From Gordonibacter pamelaeae (lineage in GTDB: Bacteria > Actinomycetota > Coriobacteriia > Coriobacteriales > Eggerthellaceae), in the NCBI RefSeq assembly GCF_042665095.1, contig NZ_JBHTBV010000004.1: a stretch of 64,000 nucleotides of DNA; one strand, written 5' to 3'. Position 1 is the stretch's first letter; each line of letters begins with the position of its first letter. A model generated the notes under the pieces. The model was not told where the DNA came from. It made no database searches and worked only from the letters and a program-made list of their open reading frames with translations. Positions 8,701-17,547 of the stretch are shown piece by piece. Made by a program: the position numbers and the translations under genes.

Positions 8701-10466
8701 AGGTATTCGTAGGCGGGCAGATCAAGGGGAAATTCGCCCTGCGTCTCATGCAGCGTGCTCCTGACGGTGATGCCGTTCACCTGTGATGTGTCTGGTTCTT
8801 CGGGTGGCCAGACGGCTCCGCTGCCGCCCGCTTCGCGCGTGAGGGCTTTAAGGCAGACGTTCGTGGCGTACACGGATGTTCCCTTTGAGTCCATCAGTGA
8901 TTTTCCCAGCGTCGTCCACGATATTCCGTCGGCGGACACATAGCTGACTTCCTCGTTTCCGGCGGCGTCCTTGCCTACGTACACGGGTTGGAACGCAGCG
9001 CCGCGCCCGATGACCGCCTCGGCGGGAACCACGTTCTTGTAGAAAGGATTCTCCAGCTTTACGACCAGGGAGAACGTATCGCCTTTCTGCAAAGAGGAGC
9101 GCAGGTCGGCGTCGAGTTCCACCGTGTGATAACCGGGGTAGGCCTCGCTGCCCGTCTGGGTGCCGCCCATCTTCGTGCCCGAGGTGGGGTCTCCCTCGGC
9201 AGGGTTCAGGTAGACGTCGATGGCGTACGACGTGCCCTCGTCGGTGGTATAGAACGAGGCGGCCTCCAGCGTCTCGTTCCCCGCGGCCGTGAAGACGTTG
9301 GCCAGGTACGCTGCAGCTCCTTCGCCGCTGGAGGGTGCGTCGGGATCCTCGGCGCCCGCGCCGGAGGACACGGCCAGGCTTGTGCGCCAGCCCATGGTGT
9401 CGAACTGGTAGTTGCCCGTGTAATTGTCTTTCGATTCCAGTTTCAGCGTGGCGCCGTAGATGGCGGAATGATCCTCGTAGGAGAGCCAGAAATAGCCGCT
9501 CTCGCCCCAGTTCGCGCCCCAGCTGTTTTTCACGAGCCATGCGCCGTCGTTTTCGGGCAGCTCGGTTTCCGGTCCGCCGAAGTTCGCGCGGCTGAACGTG
9601 TCGTCCCAGCCCACGATCAGCACGGCGTGGTCGATGTCGATTTTCTGGCTTGCGTACATGGTCTGGCGCGAAACGCCTTCAACGAATTCGGTGCCGTGCC
9701 AATGATTGCCGTGTGTGGCGATGGATACCGTGACGGGGCCCTCGTCGTGGATGATGCGTTTGACGGTGTCGATACTGGGCTTCATGGCGGCGCCGGTGAT
9801 GCCGTTGAGCGACGTGGGCAAGTAGTAGGCATCTTGCAGGTGAAAGTCGGCGGCGTAGCGCAGGCTCTCGTCCACGTACGCTGCCTGGAACGGTACCCGA
9901 GACGACAGCACCGGCCCTTTCCATGCGGCCAGCGTGCCGATGGCCTGCTGGTCCCAGGCACCGGTGTCGTAAGCCTGTTGGGGGTAGCTCTTCGCACCCT
10001 CCACTTCCTGCTCCTCGTTGCCATTGTAGGTGAACCAGGCCAGGTGCGCGCGAGAGAGCTGAGCGGTGGGGTAGTAGGGCAGCACGCTGCTCTCGGCGGC
10101 TCCCAGGTTGGCGAACGCCCAGCAGTTCTGGGTTTGGGACTGGTCGAGCACCGGCCCTACCACGCCCCGCTCGCGCAAGTCGAAGGATTCGGGAAGGAGG
10201 TCGTTCGCGAACGTAGTTGCCACGCCGCTTGCAAGGGTGTCGCCCAAGTAGGACAAGTCGAGCGTCGATGCCTTGATGTCGGTTTCCCCGTTCAGGTAAG
10301 CTAGGTAGTCCGGATTGACGTCGGAGGCCGTCAGCTCAATGGCCGCACTCTGCGCTGCGGCGCCGTCGTTCGGCTCCGTCGCGTGGGCCGGAAGGGCTGC
10401 GCCGGGCGCCAGTCCTCCAACCAGGGCCGCTGACAGCAGCAATGCGAGCATACGACGCACGATCAT
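5799..10466 (-). CDS. Large secreted protein with two papain-like (C1A) protease domains
   Basis: The 1,555-residue protein has a signal peptide (MIVRRMLALLLSAALVGG, cleavage near AHA, residue 29) and two C1A peptidase domains, each followed by a beta-rich domain. Domain 1 has Cys115 in QNCWAFA, His280 in DHAVLIVGWDD and Asn314 in KNSWGANWG. Domain 2 has Cys977 in STCWAFA, His1202 in NHSLSLVGWDD and Asn1239 in RNNRGEGFG. A fibronectin-III-like module (PTEVAVREATSTSITLAF) lies between them. The C-terminus has LVRTGD, a hydrophobic stretch and basic residues, like a degenerate sortase signal with membrane anchor. The start is the ATG behind GGGAGGT (10471-10477); an open frame continues upstream but lacks a signal peptide. 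Likely a surface protease or adhesin; substrates unknown. Confidence 0.85.
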   Translation of the reverse strand: MIVRRMLALLLSAALVGGLAPGAALPAHATEPNDGAAAQSAAIELTASDVNPDYLAYLNGETDIKASTLDLSYLGDTLASGVATTFANDLLPESFDLRERGVVGPVLDQSQTQNCWAFANLGAAESSVLPYYPTAQLSRAHLAWFTYNGNEEQEVEGAKSYPQQAYDTGAWDQQAIGTLAAWKGPVLSSRVPFQAAYVDESLRYAADFHLQDAYYLPTSLNGITGAAMKPSIDTVKRIIHDEGPVTVSIATHGNHWHGTEFVEGVSRQTMYASQKIDIDHAVLIVGWDDTFSRANFGGPETELPENDGAWLVKNSWGANWGESGYFWLSYEDHSAIYGATLKLESKDNYTGNYQFDTMGWRTSLAVSSGAGAEDPDAPSSGEGAAAYLANVFTAAGNETLEAASFYTTDEGTSYAIDVYLNPAEGDPTSGTKMGGTQTGSEAYPGYHTVELDADLRSSLQKGDTFSLVVKLENPFYKNVVPAEAVIGRGAAFQPVYVGKDAAGNEEVSYVSADGISWTTLGKSLMDSKGTSVYATNVCLKALTREAGGSGAVWPPEEPDTSQVNGITVRSTLHETQGEFPLDLPAYEYLDLRSTLEEGGLRTSFDVFLPAAPSSAEGFSYSVSVLPTSNQKVAMSFDGGAPEPLENGRFGREVALDDVVSRTHTITLTSNDPAGLKGSTTYELRLCLSGLTFDNTTETVGFDDARLSVQAPDGTWLSNGDRVSAWSVVDGLQPHHLSVFDRNDPDGEPRYRVPVPTREPDPTPGAITIDFTRETPNINTSSKSLKASYQADMSDSFPLFEDTPLEPGRRLYFRSGGLSGRFDSTGISYLDVPARPAAPTEVAVREATSTSITLAFQPDGQQLEYRLADGSSQHDGWQSSCLFRDLQPETDYLFQVRKAAVMPGGAGQGGLGSDGGDAKNAERTDDGRVDAAALQEGAFASEAVEMSARTAEALPSSFDLRMTGALAPLRDQGVYSTCWAFAALASLESNRIAQGNADSSIDLSEASLAMLTYQHRALGEGDPSALDRYAVSTKDEGLGARGLLTGGTWSHAVSTLARWQGAADEGACPYLPPSEPGDYEEAAAAMDAAAGTTVGSDAVRLDQAIELPSPFATGSGGTGPAGGEINEPASSYAGDASSGAGVAIDLLACEKIKEALRQYGALDFGMHEPFEGDGYWADADVEQGIWKHHWFYDADTANYTVNHSLSLVGWDDAYPKENFTIVVDGVEHTPANNGAWILRNNRGEGFGDGGYLYVPYEERAIRAPVALAAESGRDNTFDYAKNYQYDSLHAVGLQASWGDAAKAANVFTSSGDERLVGVGVWVTSPAVRVTIDVYTGLADPTDPESGTQVTAAHTELDALNAGYLTPALANAVDLKKGQAFAVVVTETQLYDQQGWALMSSTIPLEGARQVGENPDGTPRYDSVPHVDAGQSFVFEHGVWSDVAAVADDLAARTGSPVGNVAVKAFTNPAGTPVEPDGPPSPAGPDTEDSGNGGSDEARALVRTGDTAVPAAIGALALAVLAACAALAATAKREVTSSGSLLSRRASRRTCRLRPRE

Positions 10467-10843
10467 GGCAACCTCCCGACGCAGGACCTCTTGTGCAGTA
10501 TACCGTGCGACCGGCTGGTACGCGCATCGCCTCGGCCGAAATGCCCTACATGCCGGCCTGTGCGCCGAGAAAGCGCCTCCTCCTCGCTCTCTCACGCCGC
10601 CGCGCGGCCGAGGCTGCGGAAAAGAGCATCCCCTCCGTCAACGATTCCGTGCCGAAACGGGAACGACCGCAGTGCACGGCCCTACAATCGGCAGGAGGGG
10701 GCAGGCAACCGCTTGGAGCCGAAAAATGATCGGAGCAGGCATAGTATTTTCATATAAATGGTGCTAGTATAGTATCAATTAAAAGCGCGCCGATTCCCTA
10801 GGGCCGGCGCGGAGGGCAAGGCGAGACATAAAGGGGGTGTGCC
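10467..10843. other. Divergent promoter region between protease gene and cydA
   Basis: No coding sequence is convincing here. On the minus strand a TATACT box (10497-10502) lies 30 bases before the protease start, without a clear -35. On the plus side an AT-rich island (about 10730-10785) precedes cydA. It contains direct AGTAT words and a possible -10 TATAGT at 10768-10773. A regulator-binding site is plausible for an oxygen-responsive oxidase, but I recognise no known operator. Confidence 0.4.
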
Positions 10844-12328
10844 ATGGATATCTTTTCCGATCCCGTGTTGCTGGCGCGTGTGCAGTTCGCCCTGACGGCG
10901 GCCTACCACTTCTTCTTCGTGCCGTTGACCATCGGTTTGGGATTGATCCTAGCCATCAACGAAACCAAGTACTACCGCTCGCGCAACGAGAAAGACGCGG
11001 CGGCCTCGAGGTTCTGGGTGAAGATCTTCACCGCGACGTTCGTGATAGGCGTGGCCACGGGCATCACGATGGAGTTCTCCTTCGGAACGAACTGGGCCGA
11101 CTATTCCCGCTTCGTGGGCGACATCTTCGGCGCGCCGCTTGCTGCCGAGGCCCTGCTGGCCTTCTTCCTGGAGTCGGTGTTCCTCGGCATCCTGCTGTTC
11201 GGCCGCAAGACCGTGTCGCCGAAATTCTACCTGGTGAGCGCCTGGCTCGTGTGGTTCGGTTCCTGCCTCTCGGCGCTGTGGATCCTCATCGCTAACTCGT
11301 GGATGCAGACGCCGGCCGGCGCGGAGCTTGCGGCCGACGGGTCGAAGGCCGTCATCACGGACTTCCTGGGCGCCGCGCTCAACCCGTCGCTCATGGCCCG
11401 CTACAGCCACGTGGTGGTGGCGCTGCTCATCATGGGCGCGTTCGCCGCCATGGCCGTGAGCGCGTGGTACCTGATCAAGGGCCGGCACGCCGACTTCGCC
11501 ATGAAGACCATGCGCATCGGCGCCGTGGTGGGCATCGTCACCAGCTGCGTCATGATCTTCACGGCGCATGCGTCGGCCGTGGTCGTGGCCGAAGAGCAGC
11601 CCACGAAGCTCGCCATGATGGAGGGCATGTACGACGACGAGGTTCCGCCGCTGTACCTGTTCGGCTGGGTGGACGAGGAGAGCCAGCAGGTCATCACCCC
11701 GTTCTCCATCCCCGGCGGTACCAGCTTCCTGGCCACGGGCACCTGGGACACCGAGTACCAGGGCTTGAACTCGCTGGCCGAGACGGAGCAGTACGGCGCG
11801 CTCGACCCCGAGACGGCGCCCGTGAACTTCGTGTTCCAGACGTACCATATCATGGTGGCTATGTACGGCCTGATCATGATCACGGCCATCCTGGCCATCG
11901 TGTTCACGTACCGCAAGGGCGGCCGCATCAAGAACATGAAGTGGCTGCAGCGCCTCGTGCTGATCTCGCCGGTGTTCCCGGTCATCGCCATCCAGACCGG
12001 ATGGTTCACCGCCGAGCTCGGCCGCCAGCCGTGGGTCGTGTACCCGTCGGCCACCGGTCCCGAGGGCGTGGCGCTCGCCACCGGCGACGCGGCTTCGGCC
12101 TCGGTATCGGCACCCGAGCTGCTGATCACCATGGCGCTGTTCTTCCTGGTGTACGTGTTCCTCATCTTCGCGTGGGCGCGCGTCATGGGCCGCTTCATCA
12201 AGGAGGGCCCGGTGGTGGCGCCGGCCGAGGCCGACGATGCCGCATCCGACGAGGCCAAGCGCAAGGACGCCGTGCCCGGCTTCGCGCCGGTGGACGATCC
12301 TGCGGTCGCTGCGAAAGGCGGTGAGTAG
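10844..12328 (+). CDS. cydA: Cytochrome bd ubiquinol oxidase subunit I
   Basis: Membrane subunit that oxidises quinol and reduces oxygen to water, used by anaerobes to scavenge O2. The 494-residue product begins MDIFSDPVLLARVQFALTAA and has about nine membrane helices. Visible haem ligands are His22 (AYHFFF), His189 (RYSHVVVAL) and Met337 (YHIMVAMYG). FLESVFLG carries the conserved glutamate of the proton path, and GRQPW is present. The Q-loop is of the short type. The start has AAGGGGGTG upstream. cydB follows after two bases. The cydDC assembly transporter is not in the window. Confidence 0.95.
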   Translation: MDIFSDPVLLARVQFALTAAYHFFFVPLTIGLGLILAINETKYYRSRNEKDAAASRFWVKIFTATFVIGVATGITMEFSFGTNWADYSRFVGDIFGAPLAAEALLAFFLESVFLGILLFGRKTVSPKFYLVSAWLVWFGSCLSALWILIANSWMQTPAGAELAADGSKAVITDFLGAALNPSLMARYSHVVVALLIMGAFAAMAVSAWYLIKGRHADFAMKTMRIGAVVGIVTSCVMIFTAHASAVVVAEEQPTKLAMMEGMYDDEVPPLYLFGWVDEESQQVITPFSIPGGTSFLATGTWDTEYQGLNSLAETEQYGALDPETAPVNFVFQTYHIMVAMYGLIMITAILAIVFTYRKGGRIKNMKWLQRLVLISPVFPVIAIQTGWFTAELGRQPWVVYPSATGPEGVALATGDAASASVSAPELLITMALFFLVYVFLIFAWARVMGRFIKEGPVVAPAEADDAASDEAKRKDAVPGFAPVDDPAVAAKGGE

Positions 12329-12330
12329 CC

Positions 12331-13371
12331 GTGGAGATGACTTTCTTCAACGTGCTGTGGTTCTTCCTGATCTTCGTGCTCATCGGCGGGTACTTCGTGC
12401 TCGATGGGTTCGACCTGGGCGCGGGCGTGCTGTACCCCTTCGTGGCGAAGGACGACCGCGAGAAGGCCGTCGTGCGCCGCAGCATCGGCCCGGTGTGGGA
12501 CGGCAACGAGGTGTGGCTGCTCACGGCCGGCGGCGCGCTGTTCGCGGCGTTCGCCCCCGCGTACGCCGCCACGTTCAGCGGGTTCTACCTGGCGGTCATG
12601 CTGGTGCTGTTCGGCCTGATCGTGCGTGCGGTGTCGCTTGAGTACCGCGGGCACGACAAGAAGTACGGCAAGGTGTGGGACGGCTGCTTCTTCGTGGGGT
12701 CGCTCTTGCCGGCGCTGCTTCTGGGCGTGGCCGTGGGCAACATCTACGCGGGTATCCCCATGGATATGAACGGCGATTACGTGGGTGTCCCGCTGCTGGG
12801 GCTCATCACCCCGTTCACGCTGCTGTGCGGCCTGCTCGGCCTGGCCATGTTCATGGCGGCGGGCGCCGCGTGGATCGCGCTCAAGGCGCCGAAGCCGTCC
12901 GCCCTGCAGGCGCGTGCGGTCGGCCTGCGGCTGCCGCTCCAGGTGGCGGCGCTCGTGCTGTTCCTGGCGGTGTCGGTGTACGGGCACTTCGTCATCCAGC
13001 CGGCCATGGACCCGGCGCTCGGCATCGTGCGCTGGCTGTTCGCCATCCTGGCCGTGGGCGGCATCGTGGCCTCCATCGTGCTGGCGCGGCGCGGCGAGGG
13101 CAGCGACAAGGGCGCGTTCCTTGCGCAGTCGGTGTCGGCGTTCTGCCTGGTGGGGCTTCTGGCCGCCTCGATGTTCCCGAACCTCGTGGTGGCGTCGGCC
13201 GGCAGCGTGGGCCCGTCCATCACGCTCATGAGCGCCGCGTCGTCCGAGCTCTCGCTCATGTGGATGACCATCATCACGTGCGTGGGCCTGCCGCTGGTGC
13301 TGGTGTACCACGTGATCATCTACCGCACGTTCCGCGGGCGCATCGAGGACGACGACCTGGCGCACTACTAG
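12331..13371 (+). CDS. cydB: Cytochrome bd ubiquinol oxidase subunit II
   Basis: Partner of CydA in the bd oxidase. The 346-residue product has the family N-terminus (YFVLDGFDLGAGVL), GPVWDGNEVWL and about eight membrane helices. I list the GTG at 12331; ATG 12337, two codons later, is equally possible. It is co-transcribed with cydA and followed by an intrinsic terminator. Confidence 0.95.
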   Translation: MEMTFFNVLWFFLIFVLIGGYFVLDGFDLGAGVLYPFVAKDDREKAVVRRSIGPVWDGNEVWLLTAGGALFAAFAPAYAATFSGFYLAVMLVLFGLIVRAVSLEYRGHDKKYGKVWDGCFFVGSLLPALLLGVAVGNIYAGIPMDMNGDYVGVPLLGLITPFTLLCGLLGLAMFMAAGAAWIALKAPKPSALQARAVGLRLPLQVAALVLFLAVSVYGHFVIQPAMDPALGIVRWLFAILAVGGIVASIVLARRGEGSDKGAFLAQSVSAFCLVGLLAASMFPNLVVASAGSVGPSITLMSAASSELSLMWMTIITCVGLPLVLVYHVIIYRTFRGRIEDDDLAHY

Positions 13372-13408
13372 CGCGACAGCTGCGGAAACCTTGGCGAAAG
13401 CAGAATCG

Positions 13409-13445
13409 AAGGCCGACCCGATTTGCGGGTCGGCCTTACTTTACT
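13409..13445 (+). terminator. Terminator after cydAB
   Basis: A 12-bp perfect stem (AAGGCCGACCCG, 13409-13420, with its complement at 13426-13437) and a five-base loop are followed by ACTTTACT. It lies 37 bases past the cydB stop. Confidence 0.8.
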
Positions 13446-13500
13446 ATAGTATTGTGGTAGAGTATTGAGCAACAACGAGCCTGATCAGAGAGGAACGACC

Positions 13501-14664
13501 ATGGCAGAAGATCAAGATCGGACGGTACCCTTGCCCGGGAACCCCGAGCAGCAGCAGCCGGGAAGCGTGCCTGCGCCCGAGGCGTCGCCGGCGCCGGCCG
13601 CAGAGCCCGCGCCCGAACCCGAGCCCGCGGCGGGCGCTGCGCCCGCAGTGGAGCCGCCGCCCGCCGCATCGCCTACCCCGCCGCCCCCGCCGGCTACGGG
13701 CCAGGCCCAGCCCGCGCAGCCTTACCAGGCCGCCGCGCCGTACGGCCAGCCGCAGCAGCCTTTCGCACCCGGCCAGCCGGTCAACCCCTACGGCCAGCCC
13801 ATGGCCGGCTACTACCAGCAGCCGGCGAAGAGCGGCAAGGCCACGGGCGCGCTCGTGTGCGGCATCTTCGCCATCCTGCTGGCGTGGGCACCGCTGTTCG
13901 GCATCATCCTGGGCATCGTCGCCATCGTGCTCGCGGTGAAGGCCGTGAAAGAAGCCGGCAAGGACGGCAAGGCAACCGGCGGCAAGGTGTGCGGCATCAT
14001 CGGCATCGTGCTCTCCGTGCTGTCGTTCATTCTGTACCTGGTCATCGGCTTCGGCGCCATGGCCTACGTGGCAGCGCATCCCGGCTCCGTCACGGTGACG
14101 GAGAACACGCCCTCCCTCTCCGACTCGGGTTCTAATTCGAGCGCGCTCGGCGCGACCGAGGACGAGAAGCAGGCCGAGGCCGTGGCCCAAGCGGAGCTCG
14201 ACAAGCTGAAGAATCAGGACCCGGCGTTCGTGCAGCAGCTTGCGGCCCAGCTCGATGCCGAGTTCGCCGACAGCGCCGGCTACAGCTTGGCCGAGCTGGG
14301 CGTCGACCCGGTTGCGTTCGTCCAGTGGCTGCTGGCCGACTTCGACTACCAGCTTGACGGTACCTACACGAACAGCGACGGCACCGGCACCACGTATGCC
14401 GACGTGACCATGCGCGACGTGTACGCGTTCGCTAGCACCTTCATGACGGACGCCACGGCGTTCTCGCGCTCCACGGAGGCGGGCTCGATGGACGAGGCGG
14501 CCATGAAGGCCAAGCTCGGCGAGCTGTTCAATGCCGCCATGGAGAAGACCACGGACACGACCGAGAGCTATATTGGCGTTGACCTGGTGAAGCAAGGGGA
14601 TGCCTGGGTCATCGACGAAGAGTCCTGGGCCGATGAGACGGAACTGCTGTTCGGCAACCTCTAA
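13501..14664 (+). CDS. DUF4190-type membrane protein with proline-rich N-terminus
   Basis: The 387-residue product has three parts. Residues 1-110 are a Pro/Ala/Gln-rich tail with PYGQP repeats. Next is a DUF4190-like pair of membrane helices (ALVCGIFAILLAWAPLFG and VCGIIGIVLSVLSFILYLV) joined by a KEAGKDGKA loop. Last is an acidic outer domain of about 180 residues. The start is ATG 13501 with AGAGGA upstream, preferred over an in-frame TTG at 13465. The function is unknown. Proteins of this layout are usually cell-surface lipoprotein-like or stress-related membrane proteins. It stands alone between two terminators. Confidence 0.75.
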   Translation: MAEDQDRTVPLPGNPEQQQPGSVPAPEASPAPAAEPAPEPEPAAGAAPAVEPPPAASPTPPPPPATGQAQPAQPYQAAAPYGQPQQPFAPGQPVNPYGQPMAGYYQQPAKSGKATGALVCGIFAILLAWAPLFGIILGIVAIVLAVKAVKEAGKDGKATGGKVCGIIGIVLSVLSFILYLVIGFGAMAYVAAHPGSVTVTENTPSLSDSGSNSSALGATEDEKQAEAVAQAELDKLKNQDPAFVQQLAAQLDAEFADSAGYSLAELGVDPVAFVQWLLADFDYQLDGTYTNSDGTGTTYADVTMRDVYAFASTFMTDATAFSRSTEAGSMDEAAMKAKLGELFNAAMEKTTDTTESYIGVDLVKQGDAWVIDEESWADETELLFGNL

Positions 14665-14708
14665 ACGCCCCGCGCCGCCCGCCCTTTGCGGGACGCGCAA
14701 CGCCGACT

Positions 14709-14750
14709 ATGCGGGAAGGCGGGCCCAGCGGCCCGCCTTCCCGCATTTTA
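14709..14750 (+). terminator. Terminator after DUF4190 gene
   Basis: A 16-bp perfect stem (14709-14724 with 14731-14746) and six-base loop are followed by TTTAG. The AT-rich region that follows (14747-14830) contains a TTCTTAAGAA palindrome at 14794-14803 and is probably the promoter region of the reductase operon. Confidence 0.85.
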
Positions 14751-14910
14751 GAGATAATAAGACTAAGGTAATCATTAATATTTGGGAAACATCTTCTTAA
14801 GAAACACTCAAGGCTGAAACCATTGCTATTAACGCTGCCGGTTTGTAATCTCATCGAAAGGCATCGAGAAGGTGCTGCTCCAAGGGGAAGCACGAAAAAG
14901 GAGGGAAGAG

Positions 14911-17532
14911 ATGGCGAGCTATATGGAGAAGGTTCGGCAGTCTTCGGAGCTGAGCAGAAGGGGCTTCGTCAAAGCCAGCGCCGCTGCCACGGCCGCCCTG
15001 GCCGTAGGCGGCTTGGCCGGCTGCGCGCCCAACAAGGTCGAGCCGGCGAAGGAGGACAAGGCGCCCGACGTCCGCAACGTCACGGACGGCACCTGGGTCA
15101 CGGCGGCCTGTTGGCACAACTGCGGCGGTCGATGCCTCAACAAGGCGCTCGTGAAGGACGGCGTGGTCATCCGCCAGAAGACCGACGACACCCACGAGGA
15201 CAGCCCCGACTACCCGCAGCAGCGAGCCTGCGTCCGCGGCCGTGCGCAGCGCAACCACGTGCTTTCGTCCGACCGCCTGAAGTACCCCATGAAGCGCAAG
15301 TCCTGGCAGCCGGGCGGCGGCGAGAACTCCCACGGCGATATGCGCGGCAAGGACGAATGGGAGCGCATCACGTGGGACGAGGCTTATACGTATATCGCCG
15401 ACGAGATCAAGCGCATCAAGGATGCCCACGGCAACCGCGCGTTCTTCGCCGACGGCGGCCCCGTGTCCAAGTTCTTGAGCCTCTACGGCGGCTACATCGG
15501 CCACTGGGGCACCACCTCGCGTGGCGCGTGGACGTACACGCCCGACGTGGTGGGCATCGCCCCGCAGCCGAACGAGGGCATCAACGACCGCCTGGACATG
15601 CGTAACAGCGAGGTCGTAGTGATGTTCGGCACGAACCCGGCCTGGTCCTCCGCCGGCAACCCTGCCTACCACCTGTTGCAGATGAAGAAGGCCGGCGCGA
15701 AGTTCGTCGCGGTCGACCCCTTCTACAACGACTCCTACGCGCTCGTTGACGCCGAGTGGATTCCTTGCCGCCCCTCGACCGACATGGCGCTGTTTTTAGG
15801 CATCGCGAACGCCATGCTGGAGCTTGACGGCGAGAAGGGCCTGATCGACTGGGATTACCTGAACGCGCACACCGTAGGCTTCGATGCCGATCACATGCCC
15901 GAGGGCGAGGATCCGGCCGGCAACTTCAAGGACTACGTCTTGGGAACCCACGACGGAACCCCGAAGTCGCCCGAGTGGGCTTCCAAGATCTGCGGCGTGA
16001 GCCCCGAGAACATCCGCTATCTGGCGGAGCTCGTGGGCAAGGACAACAAGGCCGCCATCCTTATGGCCTGGGCCTCCGCTCGCACGCACAACGCCGACTG
16101 CCTGCCCCAGCTGGTCATGACGCTGGGCGCGATGGGCGGCCACTTCGGCAAGTCGGGCCACATGTGCGGCCTGTCGTGCCACTCGCGCTCCTTCAGCGGC
16201 GGCACGTACCTGATCGGCGCGGGCTCCAACGGCCTGCCTTCCATCAAGAACCCCCTGGCCGCCACCGAGAGCATCAACGACACGGAGATGTGGAACGCCA
16301 TCGTCGACGGTAAGTACACCTATGCGGGCGGCTCCACGAAGAAGGTTCCCGGCGAGCCGCGCGAGGTGGACATCAAGCTCATCTACCACGATAGCATGAA
16401 CGCGAAGCTCCAGACCACCGACGGGCAGGCCAAGGGCATCGAGGCTCACCGCAAGGTCGACCTCGTGGTCACGCACTCCCTGTTCATGACCACGAACGCC
16501 GCCTACTCAGATTTCGTGCTGCCCATCGAGTCCTACTGGGAGAAGGAGGGCGGCTTCCTCCAAGGCAACCGCGAGGCGCTCATCTACCACTCGAAGGTGA
16601 TCGACCGGATGTACGAATGCCTGTCCGACGAGGAGATCGCCAGCGAGATAGGCAAGCGCCTGGGACTCAACTCCGAAGAAGTATTCCCCTTCGGCGTGAA
16701 GCAGCAGCTGTTCAACCAGTTCGCGGGGGCCTATATCGTCGACGAGGCAGGCGAGAAGCAGCCGCTCGTCACCATCACCGAGGACGACATCAAGGAATGG
16801 GAGTGCGAAGGCGAGCCGCAAGAGGGCGTCTTGGGAATGAAAGAGCTCATCGAGCAGGGCATGTACCAGATACCCCGCTCGCCCGATGACGGCTACACCT
16901 ACATCGCCTACGAGAAGTTCGTCCAAGACCCTGAGGCGAACCCGCTGAAGACGGCCAGCGGCAAGCAGGAGATATACTGCGCCCCCTTGCGCGATGCCAT
17001 AAACGGCATCGGCTACAGCAAGATCGAGGCCATCCCCACCTATGTTCCCCCGCAAGAGGGTGTCGAGGCCACGTATAGCGACTTCGAGGTGGGCGTGAAG
17101 GGCGACTATCCCTTCCAGGTGTACAACCCGCATTACCTGCGCCGCTCCCACACCGTGTTCGACAACGTGCAGTGGCTGCGCGAGACCTGGCCGAACCCTG
17201 TTTTCATCAGCGTTCAGGACGCGAAGGAAAAGGGAATAGAAGAAGGTGACACGGTGCTGCTCACCAGCCCGCACGGCAAGTGCCTGCGCACGGCCTGCCC
17301 CACGCAGCGCTTCATGCCGGGCGTCATCGGCCTGCCCCATGGCGCATGGGTCGATATGGACGAGGAAAAAGGCATCGACCGTGCCGGATCGGACAACATC
17401 CTCACCGGGCAGATTCAGTCGGGCCAGGGCGTGTCCGGTTGGAACACCTGCATAGGCAACATCGAGAAGTACCAGGAAGAGCTCGCACCCGACTGCGAGC
17501 AGCCCATGCGCATCCCCGAAGCGCAGATGTAG
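14911..17532 (+). CDS. DMSO-reductase-family molybdopterin oxidoreductase, catalytic subunit
   Basis: Exported molybdenum enzyme that reduces a terminal electron acceptor; the substrate cannot be read from sequence. The 873-residue product starts with a Tat signal (SRRGFVK, residues 15-21; hydrophobic core to about 36) ending in LAGC, so Cys38 may be lipidated. A 4Fe-4S site follows (Cys67, Cys71, Cys75, Cys107). HWGTTSRGAW near residue 197 is the likely molybdenum-ligand region, with a serine candidate. The C-terminal molydopterin-binding domain ends with the FMPGVIGLPHGAW segment. ATG 14911 has AGGAGG seven bases upstream. It forms an operon with the ferredoxin and TorD-like genes. No DmsC-type membrane anchor is present. 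Confidence 0.9.
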   Translation: MASYMEKVRQSSELSRRGFVKASAAATAALAVGGLAGCAPNKVEPAKEDKAPDVRNVTDGTWVTAACWHNCGGRCLNKALVKDGVVIRQKTDDTHEDSPDYPQQRACVRGRAQRNHVLSSDRLKYPMKRKSWQPGGGENSHGDMRGKDEWERITWDEAYTYIADEIKRIKDAHGNRAFFADGGPVSKFLSLYGGYIGHWGTTSRGAWTYTPDVVGIAPQPNEGINDRLDMRNSEVVVMFGTNPAWSSAGNPAYHLLQMKKAGAKFVAVDPFYNDSYALVDAEWIPCRPSTDMALFLGIANAMLELDGEKGLIDWDYLNAHTVGFDADHMPEGEDPAGNFKDYVLGTHDGTPKSPEWASKICGVSPENIRYLAELVGKDNKAAILMAWASARTHNADCLPQLVMTLGAMGGHFGKSGHMCGLSCHSRSFSGGTYLIGAGSNGLPSIKNPLAATESINDTEMWNAIVDGKYTYAGGSTKKVPGEPREVDIKLIYHDSMNAKLQTTDGQAKGIEAHRKVDLVVTHSLFMTTNAAYSDFVLPIESYWEKEGGFLQGNREALIYHSKVIDRMYECLSDEEIASEIGKRLGLNSEEVFPFGVKQQLFNQFAGAYIVDEAGEKQPLVTITEDDIKEWECEGEPQEGVLGMKELIEQGMYQIPRSPDDGYTYIAYEKFVQDPEANPLKTASGKQEIYCAPLRDAINGIGYSKIEAIPTYVPPQEGVEATYSDFEVGVKGDYPFQVYNPHYLRRSHTVFDNVQWLRETWPNPVFISVQDAKEKGIEEGDTVLLTSPHGKCLRTACPTQRFMPGVIGLPHGAWVDMDEEKGIDRAGSDNILTGQIQSGQGVSGWNTCIGNIEKYQEELAPDCEQPMRIPEAQM

Positions 17533-17547
17533 GAGAGGTGATCGACG

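Noticed and set aside
5799..10466. Long plus-strand frames (for example 6786-7919 and 8988-10304)
   Set aside because: They lie antisense to the protease gene, which has a signal peptide and catalytic motifs; the plus-strand products have none.
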